DNA of 35,933 bases. It comes from an uncultured Bacilli bacterium. Its GTDB lineage: Bacteria; Bacillota_I; Bacilli_A; RF39; UBA660. The notes under the pieces are model-generated. The model was not told the DNA's origin, ran no database searches, and saw only the letters and a program-made list of their open reading frames with translations. The position numbers and the translations under genes were made by a program. Shown here one piece after another: positions 23,174 through 31,946 of the stretch. Positions within the stretch are counted from its first letter, which is position 1, and each line of letters opens with the position of its first letter. The stretch lies in NCBI GenBank assembly GCA_947630435.1, contig CANRHO010000002.1, positions 1 through 35,933 of the forward strand. Reading direction: 5' to 3'.

Positions 23174-23206
23174 AAAAACAAATAAAATTATTTTATTTGT
23201 TTTTTT
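23174..23206 (+). terminator. Terminator after the 3D-domain gene
   Basis: AACAAATAAAA (23177-23187) pairs with TTTTATTTGTT (23191-23201), loop of 3; the stem extends through A:T pairs into a T run ending at 23206. Long but AT-rich. Confidence 0.7.
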
Positions 23207-23221
23207 GTATGAGGTATATTT

Positions 23222-24037
23222 ATGAAAATAAAGGAAATATTAAATGAAAATAAATTTGTATTTAAAAAAAAGTTTGGTCAAAATTTTTTACTAGATCAAA
23301 ACATTTTAAATAATATAGTATCATTAGCAAATATAACTAAAGATACTCTTGTTATAGAAATAGGTGTAGGTGCAGCAGCTTTGACTAAAAAATTAAGCGT
23401 TGTTTCAAAAAATGTTATTGGTTATGAAATAGATACAACATTAAAGAAACCGCTTGAAAGTATATTGTCTGAATATGATAACATAGATATTATATATGAT
23501 GATTTTTTAAACAGGGATATTAAAAAAGATATAAAAAAATATAGTTTTAAGCATGTTATGGTAGTTGCAAATCTTCCGTATTATATAACAACACCAATTA
23601 TCACGAAATTTATCAATGAAAAAATAGACGTTGATAAAATAATAGTTATGGTTCAAAATGAAGTTGCTAATCGTTTTTCTGCAAAACCAGGAACTAAATC
23701 CTATAATTCATTAACTATATTTTTGAATTATTATTTTGATATAAAAAAAGCTTTTACCGTATCAAGAAACGCCTTTTATCCAAAACCTAACGTTGATTCG
23801 GCAGTAGTAATTTTTACAAAGAAAATTAAAAAAATAAAAATATTAAATGAAAGTTTGTTTTTTAAATTAGTGAAAGATTCTTTTGATAAAAAAAGAAAAA
23901 CTTTAAAAAACAATTTAAAAGACTATAATTTAGATAAAATTAATGAAGTGTTAAATAAACATAATAAAAACATAAATAATCGTGCGGAAACGATAACAAT
24001 AGAAGAATTTGCTGAAATTTCTAATTTCTTAACCTAA
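23222..24037 (+). CDS. rsmA: 16S rRNA (A1518/A1519) dimethyltransferase
   Basis: RsmA (KsgA) dimethylates two adenines in helix 45 of 16S rRNA late in 30S assembly. The 271 residues contain KKFGQNFLLDQNIL (about 16-29), SAM motif VIEIGVGAAALTKKL (usual form EIGPGxGxLT, so two Gly/Pro are replaced), DFL, catalytic NLPYYITTPII and the C-terminal small domain (NRAETITIEEF). GAGGT is the ribosome site. In Bacillus rnmV precedes it; not here. It ends in a strong terminator. Confidence 0.95.
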   Translation: MKIKEILNENKFVFKKKFGQNFLLDQNILNNIVSLANITKDTLVIEIGVGAAALTKKLSVVSKNVIGYEIDTTLKKPLESILSEYDNIDIIYDDFLNRDIKKDIKKYSFKHVMVVANLPYYITTPIITKFINEKIDVDKIIVMVQNEVANRFSAKPGTKSYNSLTIFLNYYFDIKKAFTVSRNAFYPKPNVDSAVVIFTKKIKKIKILNESLFFKLVKDSFDKKRKTLKNNLKDYNLDKINEVLNKHNKNINNRAETITIEEFAEISNFLT

Positions 24038-24058
24038 ACAATCATGTTTAGGTTTTTT
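24031..24058 (+). terminator. rsmA terminator
   Basis: AACCTAAACA (24031-24040) and TGTTTAGGTT (24045-24054) form a perfect 10-bp stem with tetraloop ATCA, followed by T5. It contains the rsmA stop codon. Confidence 0.9.
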
Positions 24059-24069
24059 TAACATATACT
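24042..24069 (+). promoter_or_regulatory. Sigma-E-type (mother-cell) promoter of yabG
   Basis: TCATGTT (24042-24048), 13 bases, CATATACT (24062-24069), against sigma-E KMATATT-N13/14-CATACANT: 6 of 7 and 6 of 7 defined positions. The -35 lies in the loop and right arm of the rsmA terminator. In B. subtilis yabG is transcribed in the mother cell. Confidence 0.6.
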
Positions 24070-24085
24070 TATTTTGGTGATGATG

Positions 24086-24832
24086 ATGTTTAAAGTAGGA
24101 GATTCAGTAACCAGGATATCGCATGGTAATGATGTAATATTTAAGATAGAAAAGATAGTGGACGAAGTAGCTTATTTAAAGGGGGTAAACGTAAGATTAT
24201 GCGCAGATAGCAATATAAATGATTTGATTCTTGTAACTACTAAAGAAAATAGCAGTGACAGAGAATTTTATGAAAAATTAGAAAAAATAAGAAACTTCGA
24301 AAGGAGCGATTATTTTTATATTCCAGGTAAGATTCTTCATGTTGATGGGGACAGAGAATATTTAAATAGATGTCTTGAATTTTATAAAAAGGCTAACGTT
24401 TTAGCCTTTGGTGTATATTCTCCGGAGAATCAAATGGCTTTAAATATTGAAAAATATTTAGAGGATATAAATCCAGATATTGTCGTTATTACTGGGCATG
24501 ATTCTTTAATAAAACAAAACTCAAAATATTTTGTTGACGCTGTAAAAGTGTGTCGAAAATACCAAAAAGATTATGATAAATTAATAATTATTGCGGGAGC
24601 TTGTCAATCTGAGTATGATAAACTAATTAAATCTGGAGCAAACTTTGCCTCAAGTCCTAAAAAAATAAACATTCATGCTCTTGATCCAGCAATCATTGCA
24701 TTATCTCTTAGTTTATGTGATAAAAATAAAAACGTTAATTTACTTGAATTACTAGAAAAAACAAGTAATGGTAAGGATGGTATTGGAGGGGTAAGTACAA
24801 GAGGAGTAATGACTATGGGGTATCCTAGGTAA
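24086..24832 (+). CDS. yabG: Sporulation-specific protease YabG
   Basis: YabG is the mother-cell protease that trims coat and cortex-localising proteins and prepares coat proteins for cross-linking. The 248-residue product begins MFKVGDSVTRISHGNDVIFKI, the typical start of the family, and has conserved VRLCADSN, PGKILHVDGDREYLNRCLEFY, INPDIVVITGHD, IIAGACQSEYDKLIKSGANFASSPKKINIHALDP, and a C-terminal GIGGVSTRGVMTMG. ATG 24086 is chosen by this match; ATGs at 24080 and 24083 and the GTG/TTG before them are close, and the ribosome site GGTGAT is weak. Order rsmA-yabG-veg is as in Bacillus. Confidence 0.93.
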   Translation: MFKVGDSVTRISHGNDVIFKIEKIVDEVAYLKGVNVRLCADSNINDLILVTTKENSSDREFYEKLEKIRNFERSDYFYIPGKILHVDGDREYLNRCLEFYKKANVLAFGVYSPENQMALNIEKYLEDINPDIVVITGHDSLIKQNSKYFVDAVKVCRKYQKDYDKLIIIAGACQSEYDKLIKSGANFASSPKKINIHALDPAIIALSLSLCDKNKNVNLLELLEKTSNGKDGIGGVSTRGVMTMGYPR

Positions 24833-24844
24833 GGTAGATAAATT

Positions 24845-25054
24845 ATGCTTGAAGAAATAAAAAAGAAAGTAGAACAACTAAGGGGTAAAAAAATAAAAAT
24901 ATTGGTAGATATAGGAAGAAATAAAAGTGAGGCATACGAAGGAGTCATTTTACATACTTATAAAAACATATGGACCTTTAAAACTAAAACTGATGTAAAA
25001 AGTTTTGGATACTCAGATTTACTAATAAAAAGTGTTATAATAAGTTCATTATAA
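24845..25054 (+). CDS. veg: Veg family protein
   Basis: Veg is a small protein reported in B. subtilis to promote biofilm matrix production through SinR. The 69 residues show the family plan: LEEIKKKVEQLRGKKIKILVDIGRNKSEAYEGVILHTYKNIWTFKT and then SFGYSDLLIKSV, matching G-GRRK-IE--GIL-ETYPSVFVI and -SYSYADILT-. It lies 12 bases after yabG and may share its transcript, although Bacillus veg has a very strong promoter of its own; I see no such promoter here. A terminator overlaps the stop codon. Confidence 0.9.
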   Translation: MLEEIKKKVEQLRGKKIKILVDIGRNKSEAYEGVILHTYKNIWTFKTKTDVKSFGYSDLLIKSVIISSL

Positions 25055-25067
25055 ATGAACTTTTTTT
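25042..25067 (+). terminator. veg terminator
   Basis: AAGTTCATT (25042-25050), loop ATA, AATGAACTT (25054-25062), then T5. It separates the core cluster from the surface-protein pair. Confidence 0.85.
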
Positions 25068-25077
25068 GCTGTGATTG

Positions 25078-25106
25078 TTGATTTTTATGTCTTTTTATGA
25101 TTAAAT
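25078..25106 (+). promoter_or_regulatory. Promoter of the surface-protein pair
   Basis: TTGATT (25078-25083), 17 bases, TTAAAT (25101-25106) with TGa before it. Initiation near 25113 leaves a 28-base leader and rules out the ATG at 25111. Confidence 0.55.
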
Positions 25107-25140
25107 TAAGATGTATATACTAGAATGGAGGAATTCTACC

Positions 25141-28100
25141 ATGAAGCCATCAACAATTACTAAGTTTAAAGATTGGTTTATAATTACAAGAATAAGAGTT
25201 TTAAACTTTATAAAGGAACATAAATACATTTCAGCAATTGTTGGAGTGTTTTTGTTGTCGGCTGTTATTGCTTTAGTTGTAAGAGCCACTGATACCGAAA
25301 TAAGTAGTACTTCCGTTTCTGTTAGTGGGGATAATCGTGGAATTGTTTCGGTAACAACTGAGTCAGAAACTGAAGATAAAACCATTGCTCCTAATTTTAG
25401 TAATGTAATATACGCACTTGGTTATTCACTAGGAGAAGGAGATCAAAAGTGTAATACCCTTGAAGATAAATCGAGTTATAAAGTAGATGAGGTTGTTATA
25501 GAAGCAACCATTCCTATTAACAATAACATTAAATGGATAGGAAGCGATGAAACTACCATATCAAGTATTAAGAATCAAGACGGCAATTCAACTTTAAAAA
25601 TAACGATTCCAAGAGTAAACGTTTGTTCTTCCCACACGCAAACCTTTACTTTGCAAGTATTAAACGCGGAAAAAAACGTTGAAATAAAGCCAACTATAAA
25701 AATAAAAGGCGGATCAAATGGTAGTTACGTAAACGTACCTGATTCTGATACCTTTGTTAAGATAAAGACTTCATATGATAAAGAAAAAGCTTTAAAACCA
25801 ATGGTAATACCAGGTGTTGCAAGAAGGGTTAATAACGCAAGAGACGTAATGTTTGGAATTGTTTTAGGAGTAGATTCGGAATCTTTGAAAAACACACATT
25901 TAAATTCCTCCGTAGATATAACTTTGCTTGCAACTCAAGGCATCTCAAAAGAGTCCATAACTTTATACACAGATAATACTACAAAGTTTAATAATAATGA
26001 TCATGATGGTAATTATTATGGAATAAATGATAACTCAAGACACTTTTTTGCAAATGGTCAAATGCCTGATTTAACATCTACGTCTGGAAAAATTAGCGGT
26101 CTTGTTAAAATAGATTCAAAAGACGCAACTCAAGGCATTGATAATACTGAATTAGTCGCACCCGTTGTTACTTTAACTGGTCCTAATATTGTTGAAATAG
26201 AAAAATATCCGGATTCTTCAAATGAAAAATACGATGATAATTCTAAAATCTTGGTAAATGGATCTAATGCAAATAGTTATACTGAAACTATATTTAAGGA
26301 TGGTTCGGAAGATCCTGTAAGTGAAATACCTTTAAATGATATTGGAATTTATACAATAAATTACACTGTAGATGGTGATAATGGATCTAAGACAACCATG
26401 GTAAAAAACGTTAAAATTGTAGAACCATCAAATAATACTTACTCCTTAGAAGGCGAAAAAACAATATATATAAAAAAAGGAGATACTTTAAAAGAACAGG
26501 GAATTTACAAACGTAATGGTAATACTGCAACCAAAATAGATAGTAGTAAATATGAAATTACTTATTCAAATAAGAATGATGGAGAAAGTGATGGTTTAAC
26601 AAAAGAAAATATAACTAATACCATAGGTTCATATATTCAAACTTATACTGTTAATCCTGAGGAAAATGAACCTAGTATTGGTGAACCAGAAGTATTGACA
26701 AGAACGATAATAGTTACCGATGAACTTCCATCAACAACATCAGAAAAAGTTTCTGTAAAAACAGCAAACATGTACTCTGGAGAAAGTCTTAATGACCATA
26801 AAGTAATAATATCAGACACAGAAAAAGAGTGTAGTAAAGATAATAATTGTTCTGTAAAGGAAAATGCATCTAAAAATACATTTACTTATGTAGTTAATAA
26901 TGAAAAAACAAAAGGTTATATCACGGAAATAACAAAAAAAATAAATATTATCCCTTTTCAATATAAATTATCAATTTCGGGAATATCTCCTAATTTTACT
27001 ACTAATCGTATAGAAGATAATTTTTATGCTATAGGATCTTATTATGTTACTGCAAAATCAACTAGAGCTGAATCTTTAACCGAAGAATTTGATGTTAATT
27101 TAAAAGCTATTTTAGGAAGCGAAGAAAGTTCTAATAAAGTGGAAAACAAAGTATTTGCTAGCGGTGAAGATACAAGTAACGTAACTAATAGATTGTATGT
27201 AATAGAAAATTCAGAATATGTAGAAGTTAAAAGTGATAATAAAGACCAATTAACAGGTGATTATTACACAGCATCGATGGGAGAAGAAGTTCTTCTTACA
27301 TCCACTTTTGAATATGGTTATGATGCTGACGAAAACATTAATGAATTAACTGCTAAAATACCGGTAAACGGAAACTTGATTCCTATTTCATATACTTCTT
27401 CTATAACGGAAGATGGCTCTTCCTATTTTGGATATGAAATAACTTATAATGGGCAAAATCTTAATGTTATTCCTGGTTACGAAATAAAATATTATGATTC
27501 TAACAATGAGGAAATCACAAAAGAAACTTTTGATGCTGATAAAGAAGTTGTTAGTTATATAATTATAAAAATTAAGACTAACGAATCATCATCATTTACA
27601 ATTAGGCCAGGTACAATAATTAGACTAATGACCAAATATAAAGTAAAAACATTTAGTGGTACTAGCGATGTTGCAAAAAATTTAAATGATTTAAAATTTA
27701 ATGGTAGTTCGACATTTTCTTGGAACGTAAACAAAGAAAATTATACTATCGGTTCTGATAAGGATACGCCATATGCTTATATTACTCCATATAAAGTAAG
27801 AACAACGGTTGGAATTGGTAGAAACGATGATTACAATACCAATAAAGATGTAATTCTTGACGCTTCTAAAAATCAAAACTACACAATATATGCAACTACT
27901 GATTTAACTTCTCCTGCGATGAATATAAACTCAAATATTTTTGGTTACAATAGGGTTAGTAGTGTACCAATCGTGTTTGAGTTACCTTCAGGAGTTAATT
28001 ACGTTTATAATAAAAATTATGTTTTAGAACCTCAAATTTCTTATAAAAACGGAAAAACTATCCTAACTTATAATTATCAATCAGTAGAACCAAATAGTTG

Positions 28101-29667
28101 GATTGAACCAATATACTTTGATTTTAACGTTGATGTTTCAGCCATTACTGGAAACTTTGAAATAAAAGTATCAACAGGAGATGTTAGTAACAGTAATTTT
28201 GCTATTACTAATGATGTTTCAAGTATCGATAAATACAAAGTGAAAAATAAAAATATTAGTATTGTAAACATTGAAAAAATATCTTATGGTCAATATATTT
28301 ATGATGAAGATGGAAAATTCATTTCTAACATTGATAAAGATGATAGCTTTGATTTTACAACAAAATTACATAATAATTTACAAGAACAGGTTGATGATTT
28401 AAGCGTTTATACCGTTCTTCCATACATTGATACTGAAAAATTATCATCTTTTAATGGAACATATGAAATAGAAGGCTTACCAGAAAAAGCAATGTGCATA
28501 CCAAAAGAATATGCAAGCTATGTTACTAAATCAGATCTTTTAAATCAATTAGATACGTTATGGGAACCATGTTCTAATTATAAGAATGCTAATAATAGGT
28601 ATTCTGATTTTGGAGCATTTAAAATTGATTATGATAAAATAGATGCAAATTCAAACTTAGAAACAAAAATCAAAGTATATACGATAGGAAACCAACCTGA
28701 TGATGTATATACGTTTAAATCATATTTAAAATATAAAAACTCAGATTATATAAGCTTTGAGGATGTTGATGTTGAAGTTATAAGCAAAAAAATAACTGGT
28801 GTTGTTTGGGAGGATTTTAATGTAGATGGAATAATGGATGACACCGAAAAGAAAATTTCAAACGTTACATTAAAGTTATATAATTCATTAGATGAGCTAA
28901 TTCAAACGACTACTCCTGATGAAAAAGGTGAGTATACTTTTTCCGGTATTTTAACTGGTGATTACTATGTTGTGGCAGATTTTAATACGGATAAATATGG
29001 AGTAACCGGAAATCCTTCTGAAGATTTTTATGATAAAACAAGATTATCAGTATTTAAGCCTGTTCCAATAACTAGCGAGCAGCAAGATTTATATGAAGAA
29101 AGAGAAAATACGGATGATGTTGTAGCAGAAGACACAGAACCAATGAGTATTGTTAAAACAGATATGATAAGTATTGGTAATGAAACCAGAATAGTAAGAA
29201 ACATTAACTTAGGTTTATCATTAAGAAAAATCTTTGGTATAAGAGTTAATAAGTATATTAATAAGGTGGATGTAACTAATGCTTTAGGTGTAGTAACTAC
29301 TAAAAATTATGGAAATACGAAACTTGCTAAATTAGATGTAAAAGACGTTAATAACTTACATATAAAAGTTGTTTATACAATAGAAGTAGAAAATGTTAAA
29401 TACTATCCTGGATATGTAACTTTAATAACAGATATAGTACCTGACGGAATGAACTTTAATTCAAAATACTCTGAGAATAATGGTTGGGAGTTATTAGAAG
29501 ATGGCACTTTGATAAATAGAACTTTGGCAAACACAATAATAAATGAAGGTGAAAAGAAATATTTAACCATTGCGTTTGATATAACAAGAAAAGAAGCCGG
29601 ATCTTTTATAAACTTTGCATCCGTTGATGAATTACAAATATTAGGAGGTATAAGTGATGAAAAGTAA
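25141..29667 (+). CDS. Large surface protein with beta-sandwich domains, N-terminally anchored
   Basis: The 1508-residue product has a basic N-terminus, one membrane helix (about residues 35-52, AIVGVFLLSAVIALVV) and a very long outside part. Recognisable pieces: a DUF5011/Ig-like domain (about 340-430, VTLTGPNIVEIEKYPD to IGIYTINYTV), an SdrD-B domain (about 1217-1290, GVVWEDFNVDGIMDDTE, a calcium-binding loop type) and a C-terminal DUF11-like domain (about 1370-1505, VVYTIEVENVKYYPG, ITDIVPDGMNF). The rest is Asn/Ser/Thr-rich beta material I cannot name. Few Cys, some in pairs. No LPXTG and no C-terminal helix, so it is held by its N-terminal helix or released by signal peptidase. GGAGGA lies 8 bases before ATG 25141. 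The end overlaps the next gene by 11 bases. Adhesin or wall-assembly role: inference. Confidence 0.85.
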   Translation: MKPSTITKFKDWFIITRIRVLNFIKEHKYISAIVGVFLLSAVIALVVRATDTEISSTSVSVSGDNRGIVSVTTESETEDKTIAPNFSNVIYALGYSLGEGDQKCNTLEDKSSYKVDEVVIEATIPINNNIKWIGSDETTISSIKNQDGNSTLKITIPRVNVCSSHTQTFTLQVLNAEKNVEIKPTIKIKGGSNGSYVNVPDSDTFVKIKTSYDKEKALKPMVIPGVARRVNNARDVMFGIVLGVDSESLKNTHLNSSVDITLLATQGISKESITLYTDNTTKFNNNDHDGNYYGINDNSRHFFANGQMPDLTSTSGKISGLVKIDSKDATQGIDNTELVAPVVTLTGPNIVEIEKYPDSSNEKYDDNSKILVNGSNANSYTETIFKDGSEDPVSEIPLNDIGIYTINYTVDGDNGSKTTMVKNVKIVEPSNNTYSLEGEKTIYIKKGDTLKEQGIYKRNGNTATKIDSSKYEITYSNKNDGESDGLTKENITNTIGSYIQTYTVNPEENEPSIGEPEVLTRTIIVTDELPSTTSEKVSVKTANMYSGESLNDHKVIISDTEKECSKDNNCSVKENASKNTFTYVVNNEKTKGYITEITKKINIIPFQYKLSISGISPNFTTNRIEDNFYAIGSYYVTAKSTRAESLTEEFDVNLKAILGSEESSNKVENKVFASGEDTSNVTNRLYVIENSEYVEVKSDNKDQLTGDYYTASMGEEVLLTSTFEYGYDADENINELTAKIPVNGNLIPISYTSSITEDGSSYFGYEITYNGQNLNVIPGYEIKYYDSNNEEITKETFDADKEVVSYIIIKIKTNESSSFTIRPGTIIRLMTKYKVKTFSGTSDVAKNLNDLKFNGSSTFSWNVNKENYTIGSDKDTPYAYITPYKVRTTVGIGRNDDYNTNKDVILDASKNQNYTIYATTDLTSPAMNINSNIFGYNRVSSVPIVFELPSGVNYVYNKNYVLEPQISYKNGKTILTYNYQSVEPNSWIEPIYFDFNVDVSAITGNFEIKVSTGDVSNSNFAITNDVSSIDKYKVKNKNISIVNIEKISYGQYIYDEDGKFISNIDKDDSFDFTTKLHNNLQEQVDDLSVYTVLPYIDTEKLSSFNGTYEIEGLPEKAMCIPKEYASYVTKSDLLNQLDTLWEPCSNYKNANNRYSDFGAFKIDYDKIDANSNLETKIKVYTIGNQPDDVYTFKSYLKYKNSDYISFEDVDVEVISKKITGVVWEDFNVDGIMDDTEKKISNVTLKLYNSLDELIQTTTPDEKGEYTFSGILTGDYYVVADFNTDKYGVTGNPSEDFYDKTRLSVFKPVPITSEQQDLYEERENTDDVVAEDTEPMSIVKTDMISIGNETRIVRNINLGLSLRKIFGIRVNKYINKVDVTNALGVVTTKNYGNTKLAKLDVKDVNNLHIKVVYTIEVENVKYYPGYVTLITDIVPDGMNFNSKYSENNGWELLEDGTLINRTLANTIINEGEKKYLTIAFDITRKEAGSFINFASVDELQILGGISDEK

Positions 29668-31879
29668 AAATAAAATTATAAATTTAATTATCACCTTTTG
29701 TTTGTTTTTCTTTCCGTTAACAACTTTATCAGCATATGACATAGTTGGTGATGGAGTATGCGAAAATTGCAGTCATACTCCATATTACACTAATAAATAT
29801 GAGAATAATGGATCATATCACGAAAGAGATATAACTAATATGAACCAATTCTGTCAAGGAGGACCTTGTCAACAAGGTAGTCAAAGGCTGTTTTGTATAG
29901 AACCAACAAAAACACATGCCTCAAGTGGTTATCAAAGAACCAATGATTATGATACTGCTAAAGATGAATTAGATAGTAAATGGAAAGCTGGGTTTGCTCA
30001 TCAAGAAGATTTAAAAAAGGTATTATCTTGTTGGGAAGAGAACAAATCTAGTCTTGCTGCTACCCAAGCTATTATTTGGGAGATAATGGCAGAGGAAAGA
30101 TATAACATTAATGAAAAAAACATATTATCGGGAAACTATACACCATATATGTCAGACGGCAAAACCTTTCAGTCAAAAACCGGTAAAAATCCAATTAGTG
30201 GAGTATTGTGCCCAAATGGCGTAAATAAAGATACCAGTAGTTTATGTAAAAAATATCAAGCAACGCTAAGATGTGCAGCAAGATTTAATGTTGTTCCATC
30301 ATTTTCAAATCAATTAGATTCTAAAGCTAAGGCAAGTCCCCTTAAGCTAACTAATTATGATGATGAAACCCAAACGTTTTCAAGAATATTTACTCATAAT
30401 GGACTTGATTCTAAGTTGTTGAAATATTATAAAATTCCATCGGTTGAAGGTTTAACTATTACTAAAACAGATACAAGTATAACCATTTCAACAAAAAACG
30501 AAATAGCATCTCAATCAGAAGCTAAAAGAGTAACGCTTAATTATGCACTAAAAGATAATGGTTATAATTTAAATGATGATCCAGATTATTTCTATTACAG
30601 AAGTACATTCCAAACTTTAATGCAAGGGTCATCTAAATTAACCTCTTATATGTATGTTTATACAGGAGAAAAACCTACTTATCAGCTAAGGGTTCAGAAA
30701 AAAGATGAGTATCAAAAACCGATGAGTGGTGTTAAATTTAATGTATATAGTGACGCTTCATTAAAAACAAAAATCGGAACTACAACAGCTACTGATCAAA
30801 ACGGTTGGGCTTATCTAACCGGTATTAACAAAATCGGTAAATATTATATTCAAGAAGCAGATACCCCTGATGGATACATAACTAATAAGAAGGTTGTAAA
30901 CGTTACGGTTAAAGGAGAAAATAGAACCGGATCAAACAGCTACGCAACTGCATCAGAAGTTTTTGTAAATAACTTTATGCATCTTAATTTATCCAAAAGA
31001 ACAATTGATGCTAATGGTAACGTAATAGAAATACCAGATTATTCCGATAATAGTTGTACTGGTAATTACTCTGGACCGGTATTTACTTTAAAAAAGGAAA
31101 ATAAAGATATTTGTGTTGTAGAAATTTCTGCTGGAAAATATAGAGTTGCTGAATCATGCAGTGAAGCTAATGCAACTAATGAGATAAAAACATGTACTGG
31201 AAAGTTTGATATTGAAGGTATAAAATCCGGATGTTATGAACTTACCGAGACTAAGGCTCCAAACGGATATACATTACCTGCAAATCCATCACAAAAAATA
31301 TGCGTAACAAAAGGAGAAAGTTCCACCGCAACCGCAGTATATAATGGTGTATCAGGAGTTATATTTAATAAAATAACTGAAAATGGTCAACTACTTGATG
31401 GTGGTAAGTATGCTTTGCAAATTAAGGTAAATGGAATATATAAGGATATGCTTCTTAAGCATGATGCTGGAGTATATTATTCATACGTTGAGTCTTTAAA
31501 CGATCAAACAGATGGTGCAACATATATTTTAGAAACAACTAATGGTACTATAAACGTAAGAAATTTACCTCCTGGAGAATATAGATTCGTTGAAAAAGAA
31601 GCTCCTGAGGGATATGATGCAATTAAGGATAAGGATTCTAATGCAACGTTTACAATAAGTGATAAAGGAATATTTGGATCAGATGGGAAACCAGTTACTG
31701 ATTATTATCAAGTTAAGTTAGTAAATCAAAAAGTAAGATTAGAAGGAAGCTATGATTCAGCGGAATTAATAGTTACTATAATAACTGGAAGAAAAGTTGC
31801 TAATTACGCAATTATAATATCAGGACTTATTTTATTATTAATAATATTTGTAATTTTAAGAAAGATATTAAAAAAATAG
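29657..31879 (+). CDS. Thioester-domain, Cna-B-repeat surface adhesin
   Basis: The 740-residue product starts with a signal peptide (cleavage likely after LSA, residue 26). An N-terminal thioester domain follows: RLFCIEP with Cys80 and AATQAIIWEIM with Gln137, the pair that forms the internal Cys-Gln bond in adhesins that bind host proteins covalently. Three Cna-B/SpaA-like domains come next (about 340-422, 442-555, 565-690) with motifs such as YYIQEADTPDGY, YELTETKAPNGY and YRFVEKEAPEGYD, whose Glu catalyses intramolecular isopeptide bonds. It ends in a membrane helix (about 714-734) and a basic tail RKILKK, without LPXTG, so it is a transmembrane rather than sortase-anchored protein. ATG 29657 has AGGAGG 8 bases upstream inside the preceding gene: coupled translation. 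Partner of the upstream surface protein by context. Confidence 0.88.
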   Translation: MKSKNKIINLIITFCLFFFPLTTLSAYDIVGDGVCENCSHTPYYTNKYENNGSYHERDITNMNQFCQGGPCQQGSQRLFCIEPTKTHASSGYQRTNDYDTAKDELDSKWKAGFAHQEDLKKVLSCWEENKSSLAATQAIIWEIMAEERYNINEKNILSGNYTPYMSDGKTFQSKTGKNPISGVLCPNGVNKDTSSLCKKYQATLRCAARFNVVPSFSNQLDSKAKASPLKLTNYDDETQTFSRIFTHNGLDSKLLKYYKIPSVEGLTITKTDTSITISTKNEIASQSEAKRVTLNYALKDNGYNLNDDPDYFYYRSTFQTLMQGSSKLTSYMYVYTGEKPTYQLRVQKKDEYQKPMSGVKFNVYSDASLKTKIGTTTATDQNGWAYLTGINKIGKYYIQEADTPDGYITNKKVVNVTVKGENRTGSNSYATASEVFVNNFMHLNLSKRTIDANGNVIEIPDYSDNSCTGNYSGPVFTLKKENKDICVVEISAGKYRVAESCSEANATNEIKTCTGKFDIEGIKSGCYELTETKAPNGYTLPANPSQKICVTKGESSTATAVYNGVSGVIFNKITENGQLLDGGKYALQIKVNGIYKDMLLKHDAGVYYSYVESLNDQTDGATYILETTNGTINVRNLPPGEYRFVEKEAPEGYDAIKDKDSNATFTISDKGIFGSDGKPVTDYYQVKLVNQKVRLEGSYDSAELIVTIITGRKVANYAIIISGLILLLIIFVILRKILKK

Positions 31880-31898
31880 CAATTAATTTGCTATTTTT
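31872..31898 (+). terminator. Terminator after the thioester adhesin gene
   Basis: AAAAATAGCAA (31872-31882) and TTGCTATTTTT (31888-31898) form an 11-bp stem with a 5-base loop and a U-rich right arm. It overlaps the stop codon. Confidence 0.8.
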
Positions 31899-31917
31899 AT
31901 TATAATTATGGTAAAAT
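31888..31917 (+). promoter_or_regulatory. spoVG promoter inside the preceding terminator
   Basis: TTGCTA (31888-31893), 18 bases, TAAAAT (31912-31917) with TGg. The -35 is the right arm of the terminator. No sigma-H motif (AGGA...GAAT) was found, although Bacillus spoVG uses sigma-H. Confidence 0.5.
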
Positions 31918-31946
31918 TAATATATAGTTTCGAAGGAGTGATGAAG

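Noticed and set aside
29600..29667. LPXTG sorting signal at the end of the large surface protein
   Set aside because: The protein ends FASVDELQILGGISDEK with no LPXTG, hydrophobic segment or basic tail; the next gene starts in the overlap.
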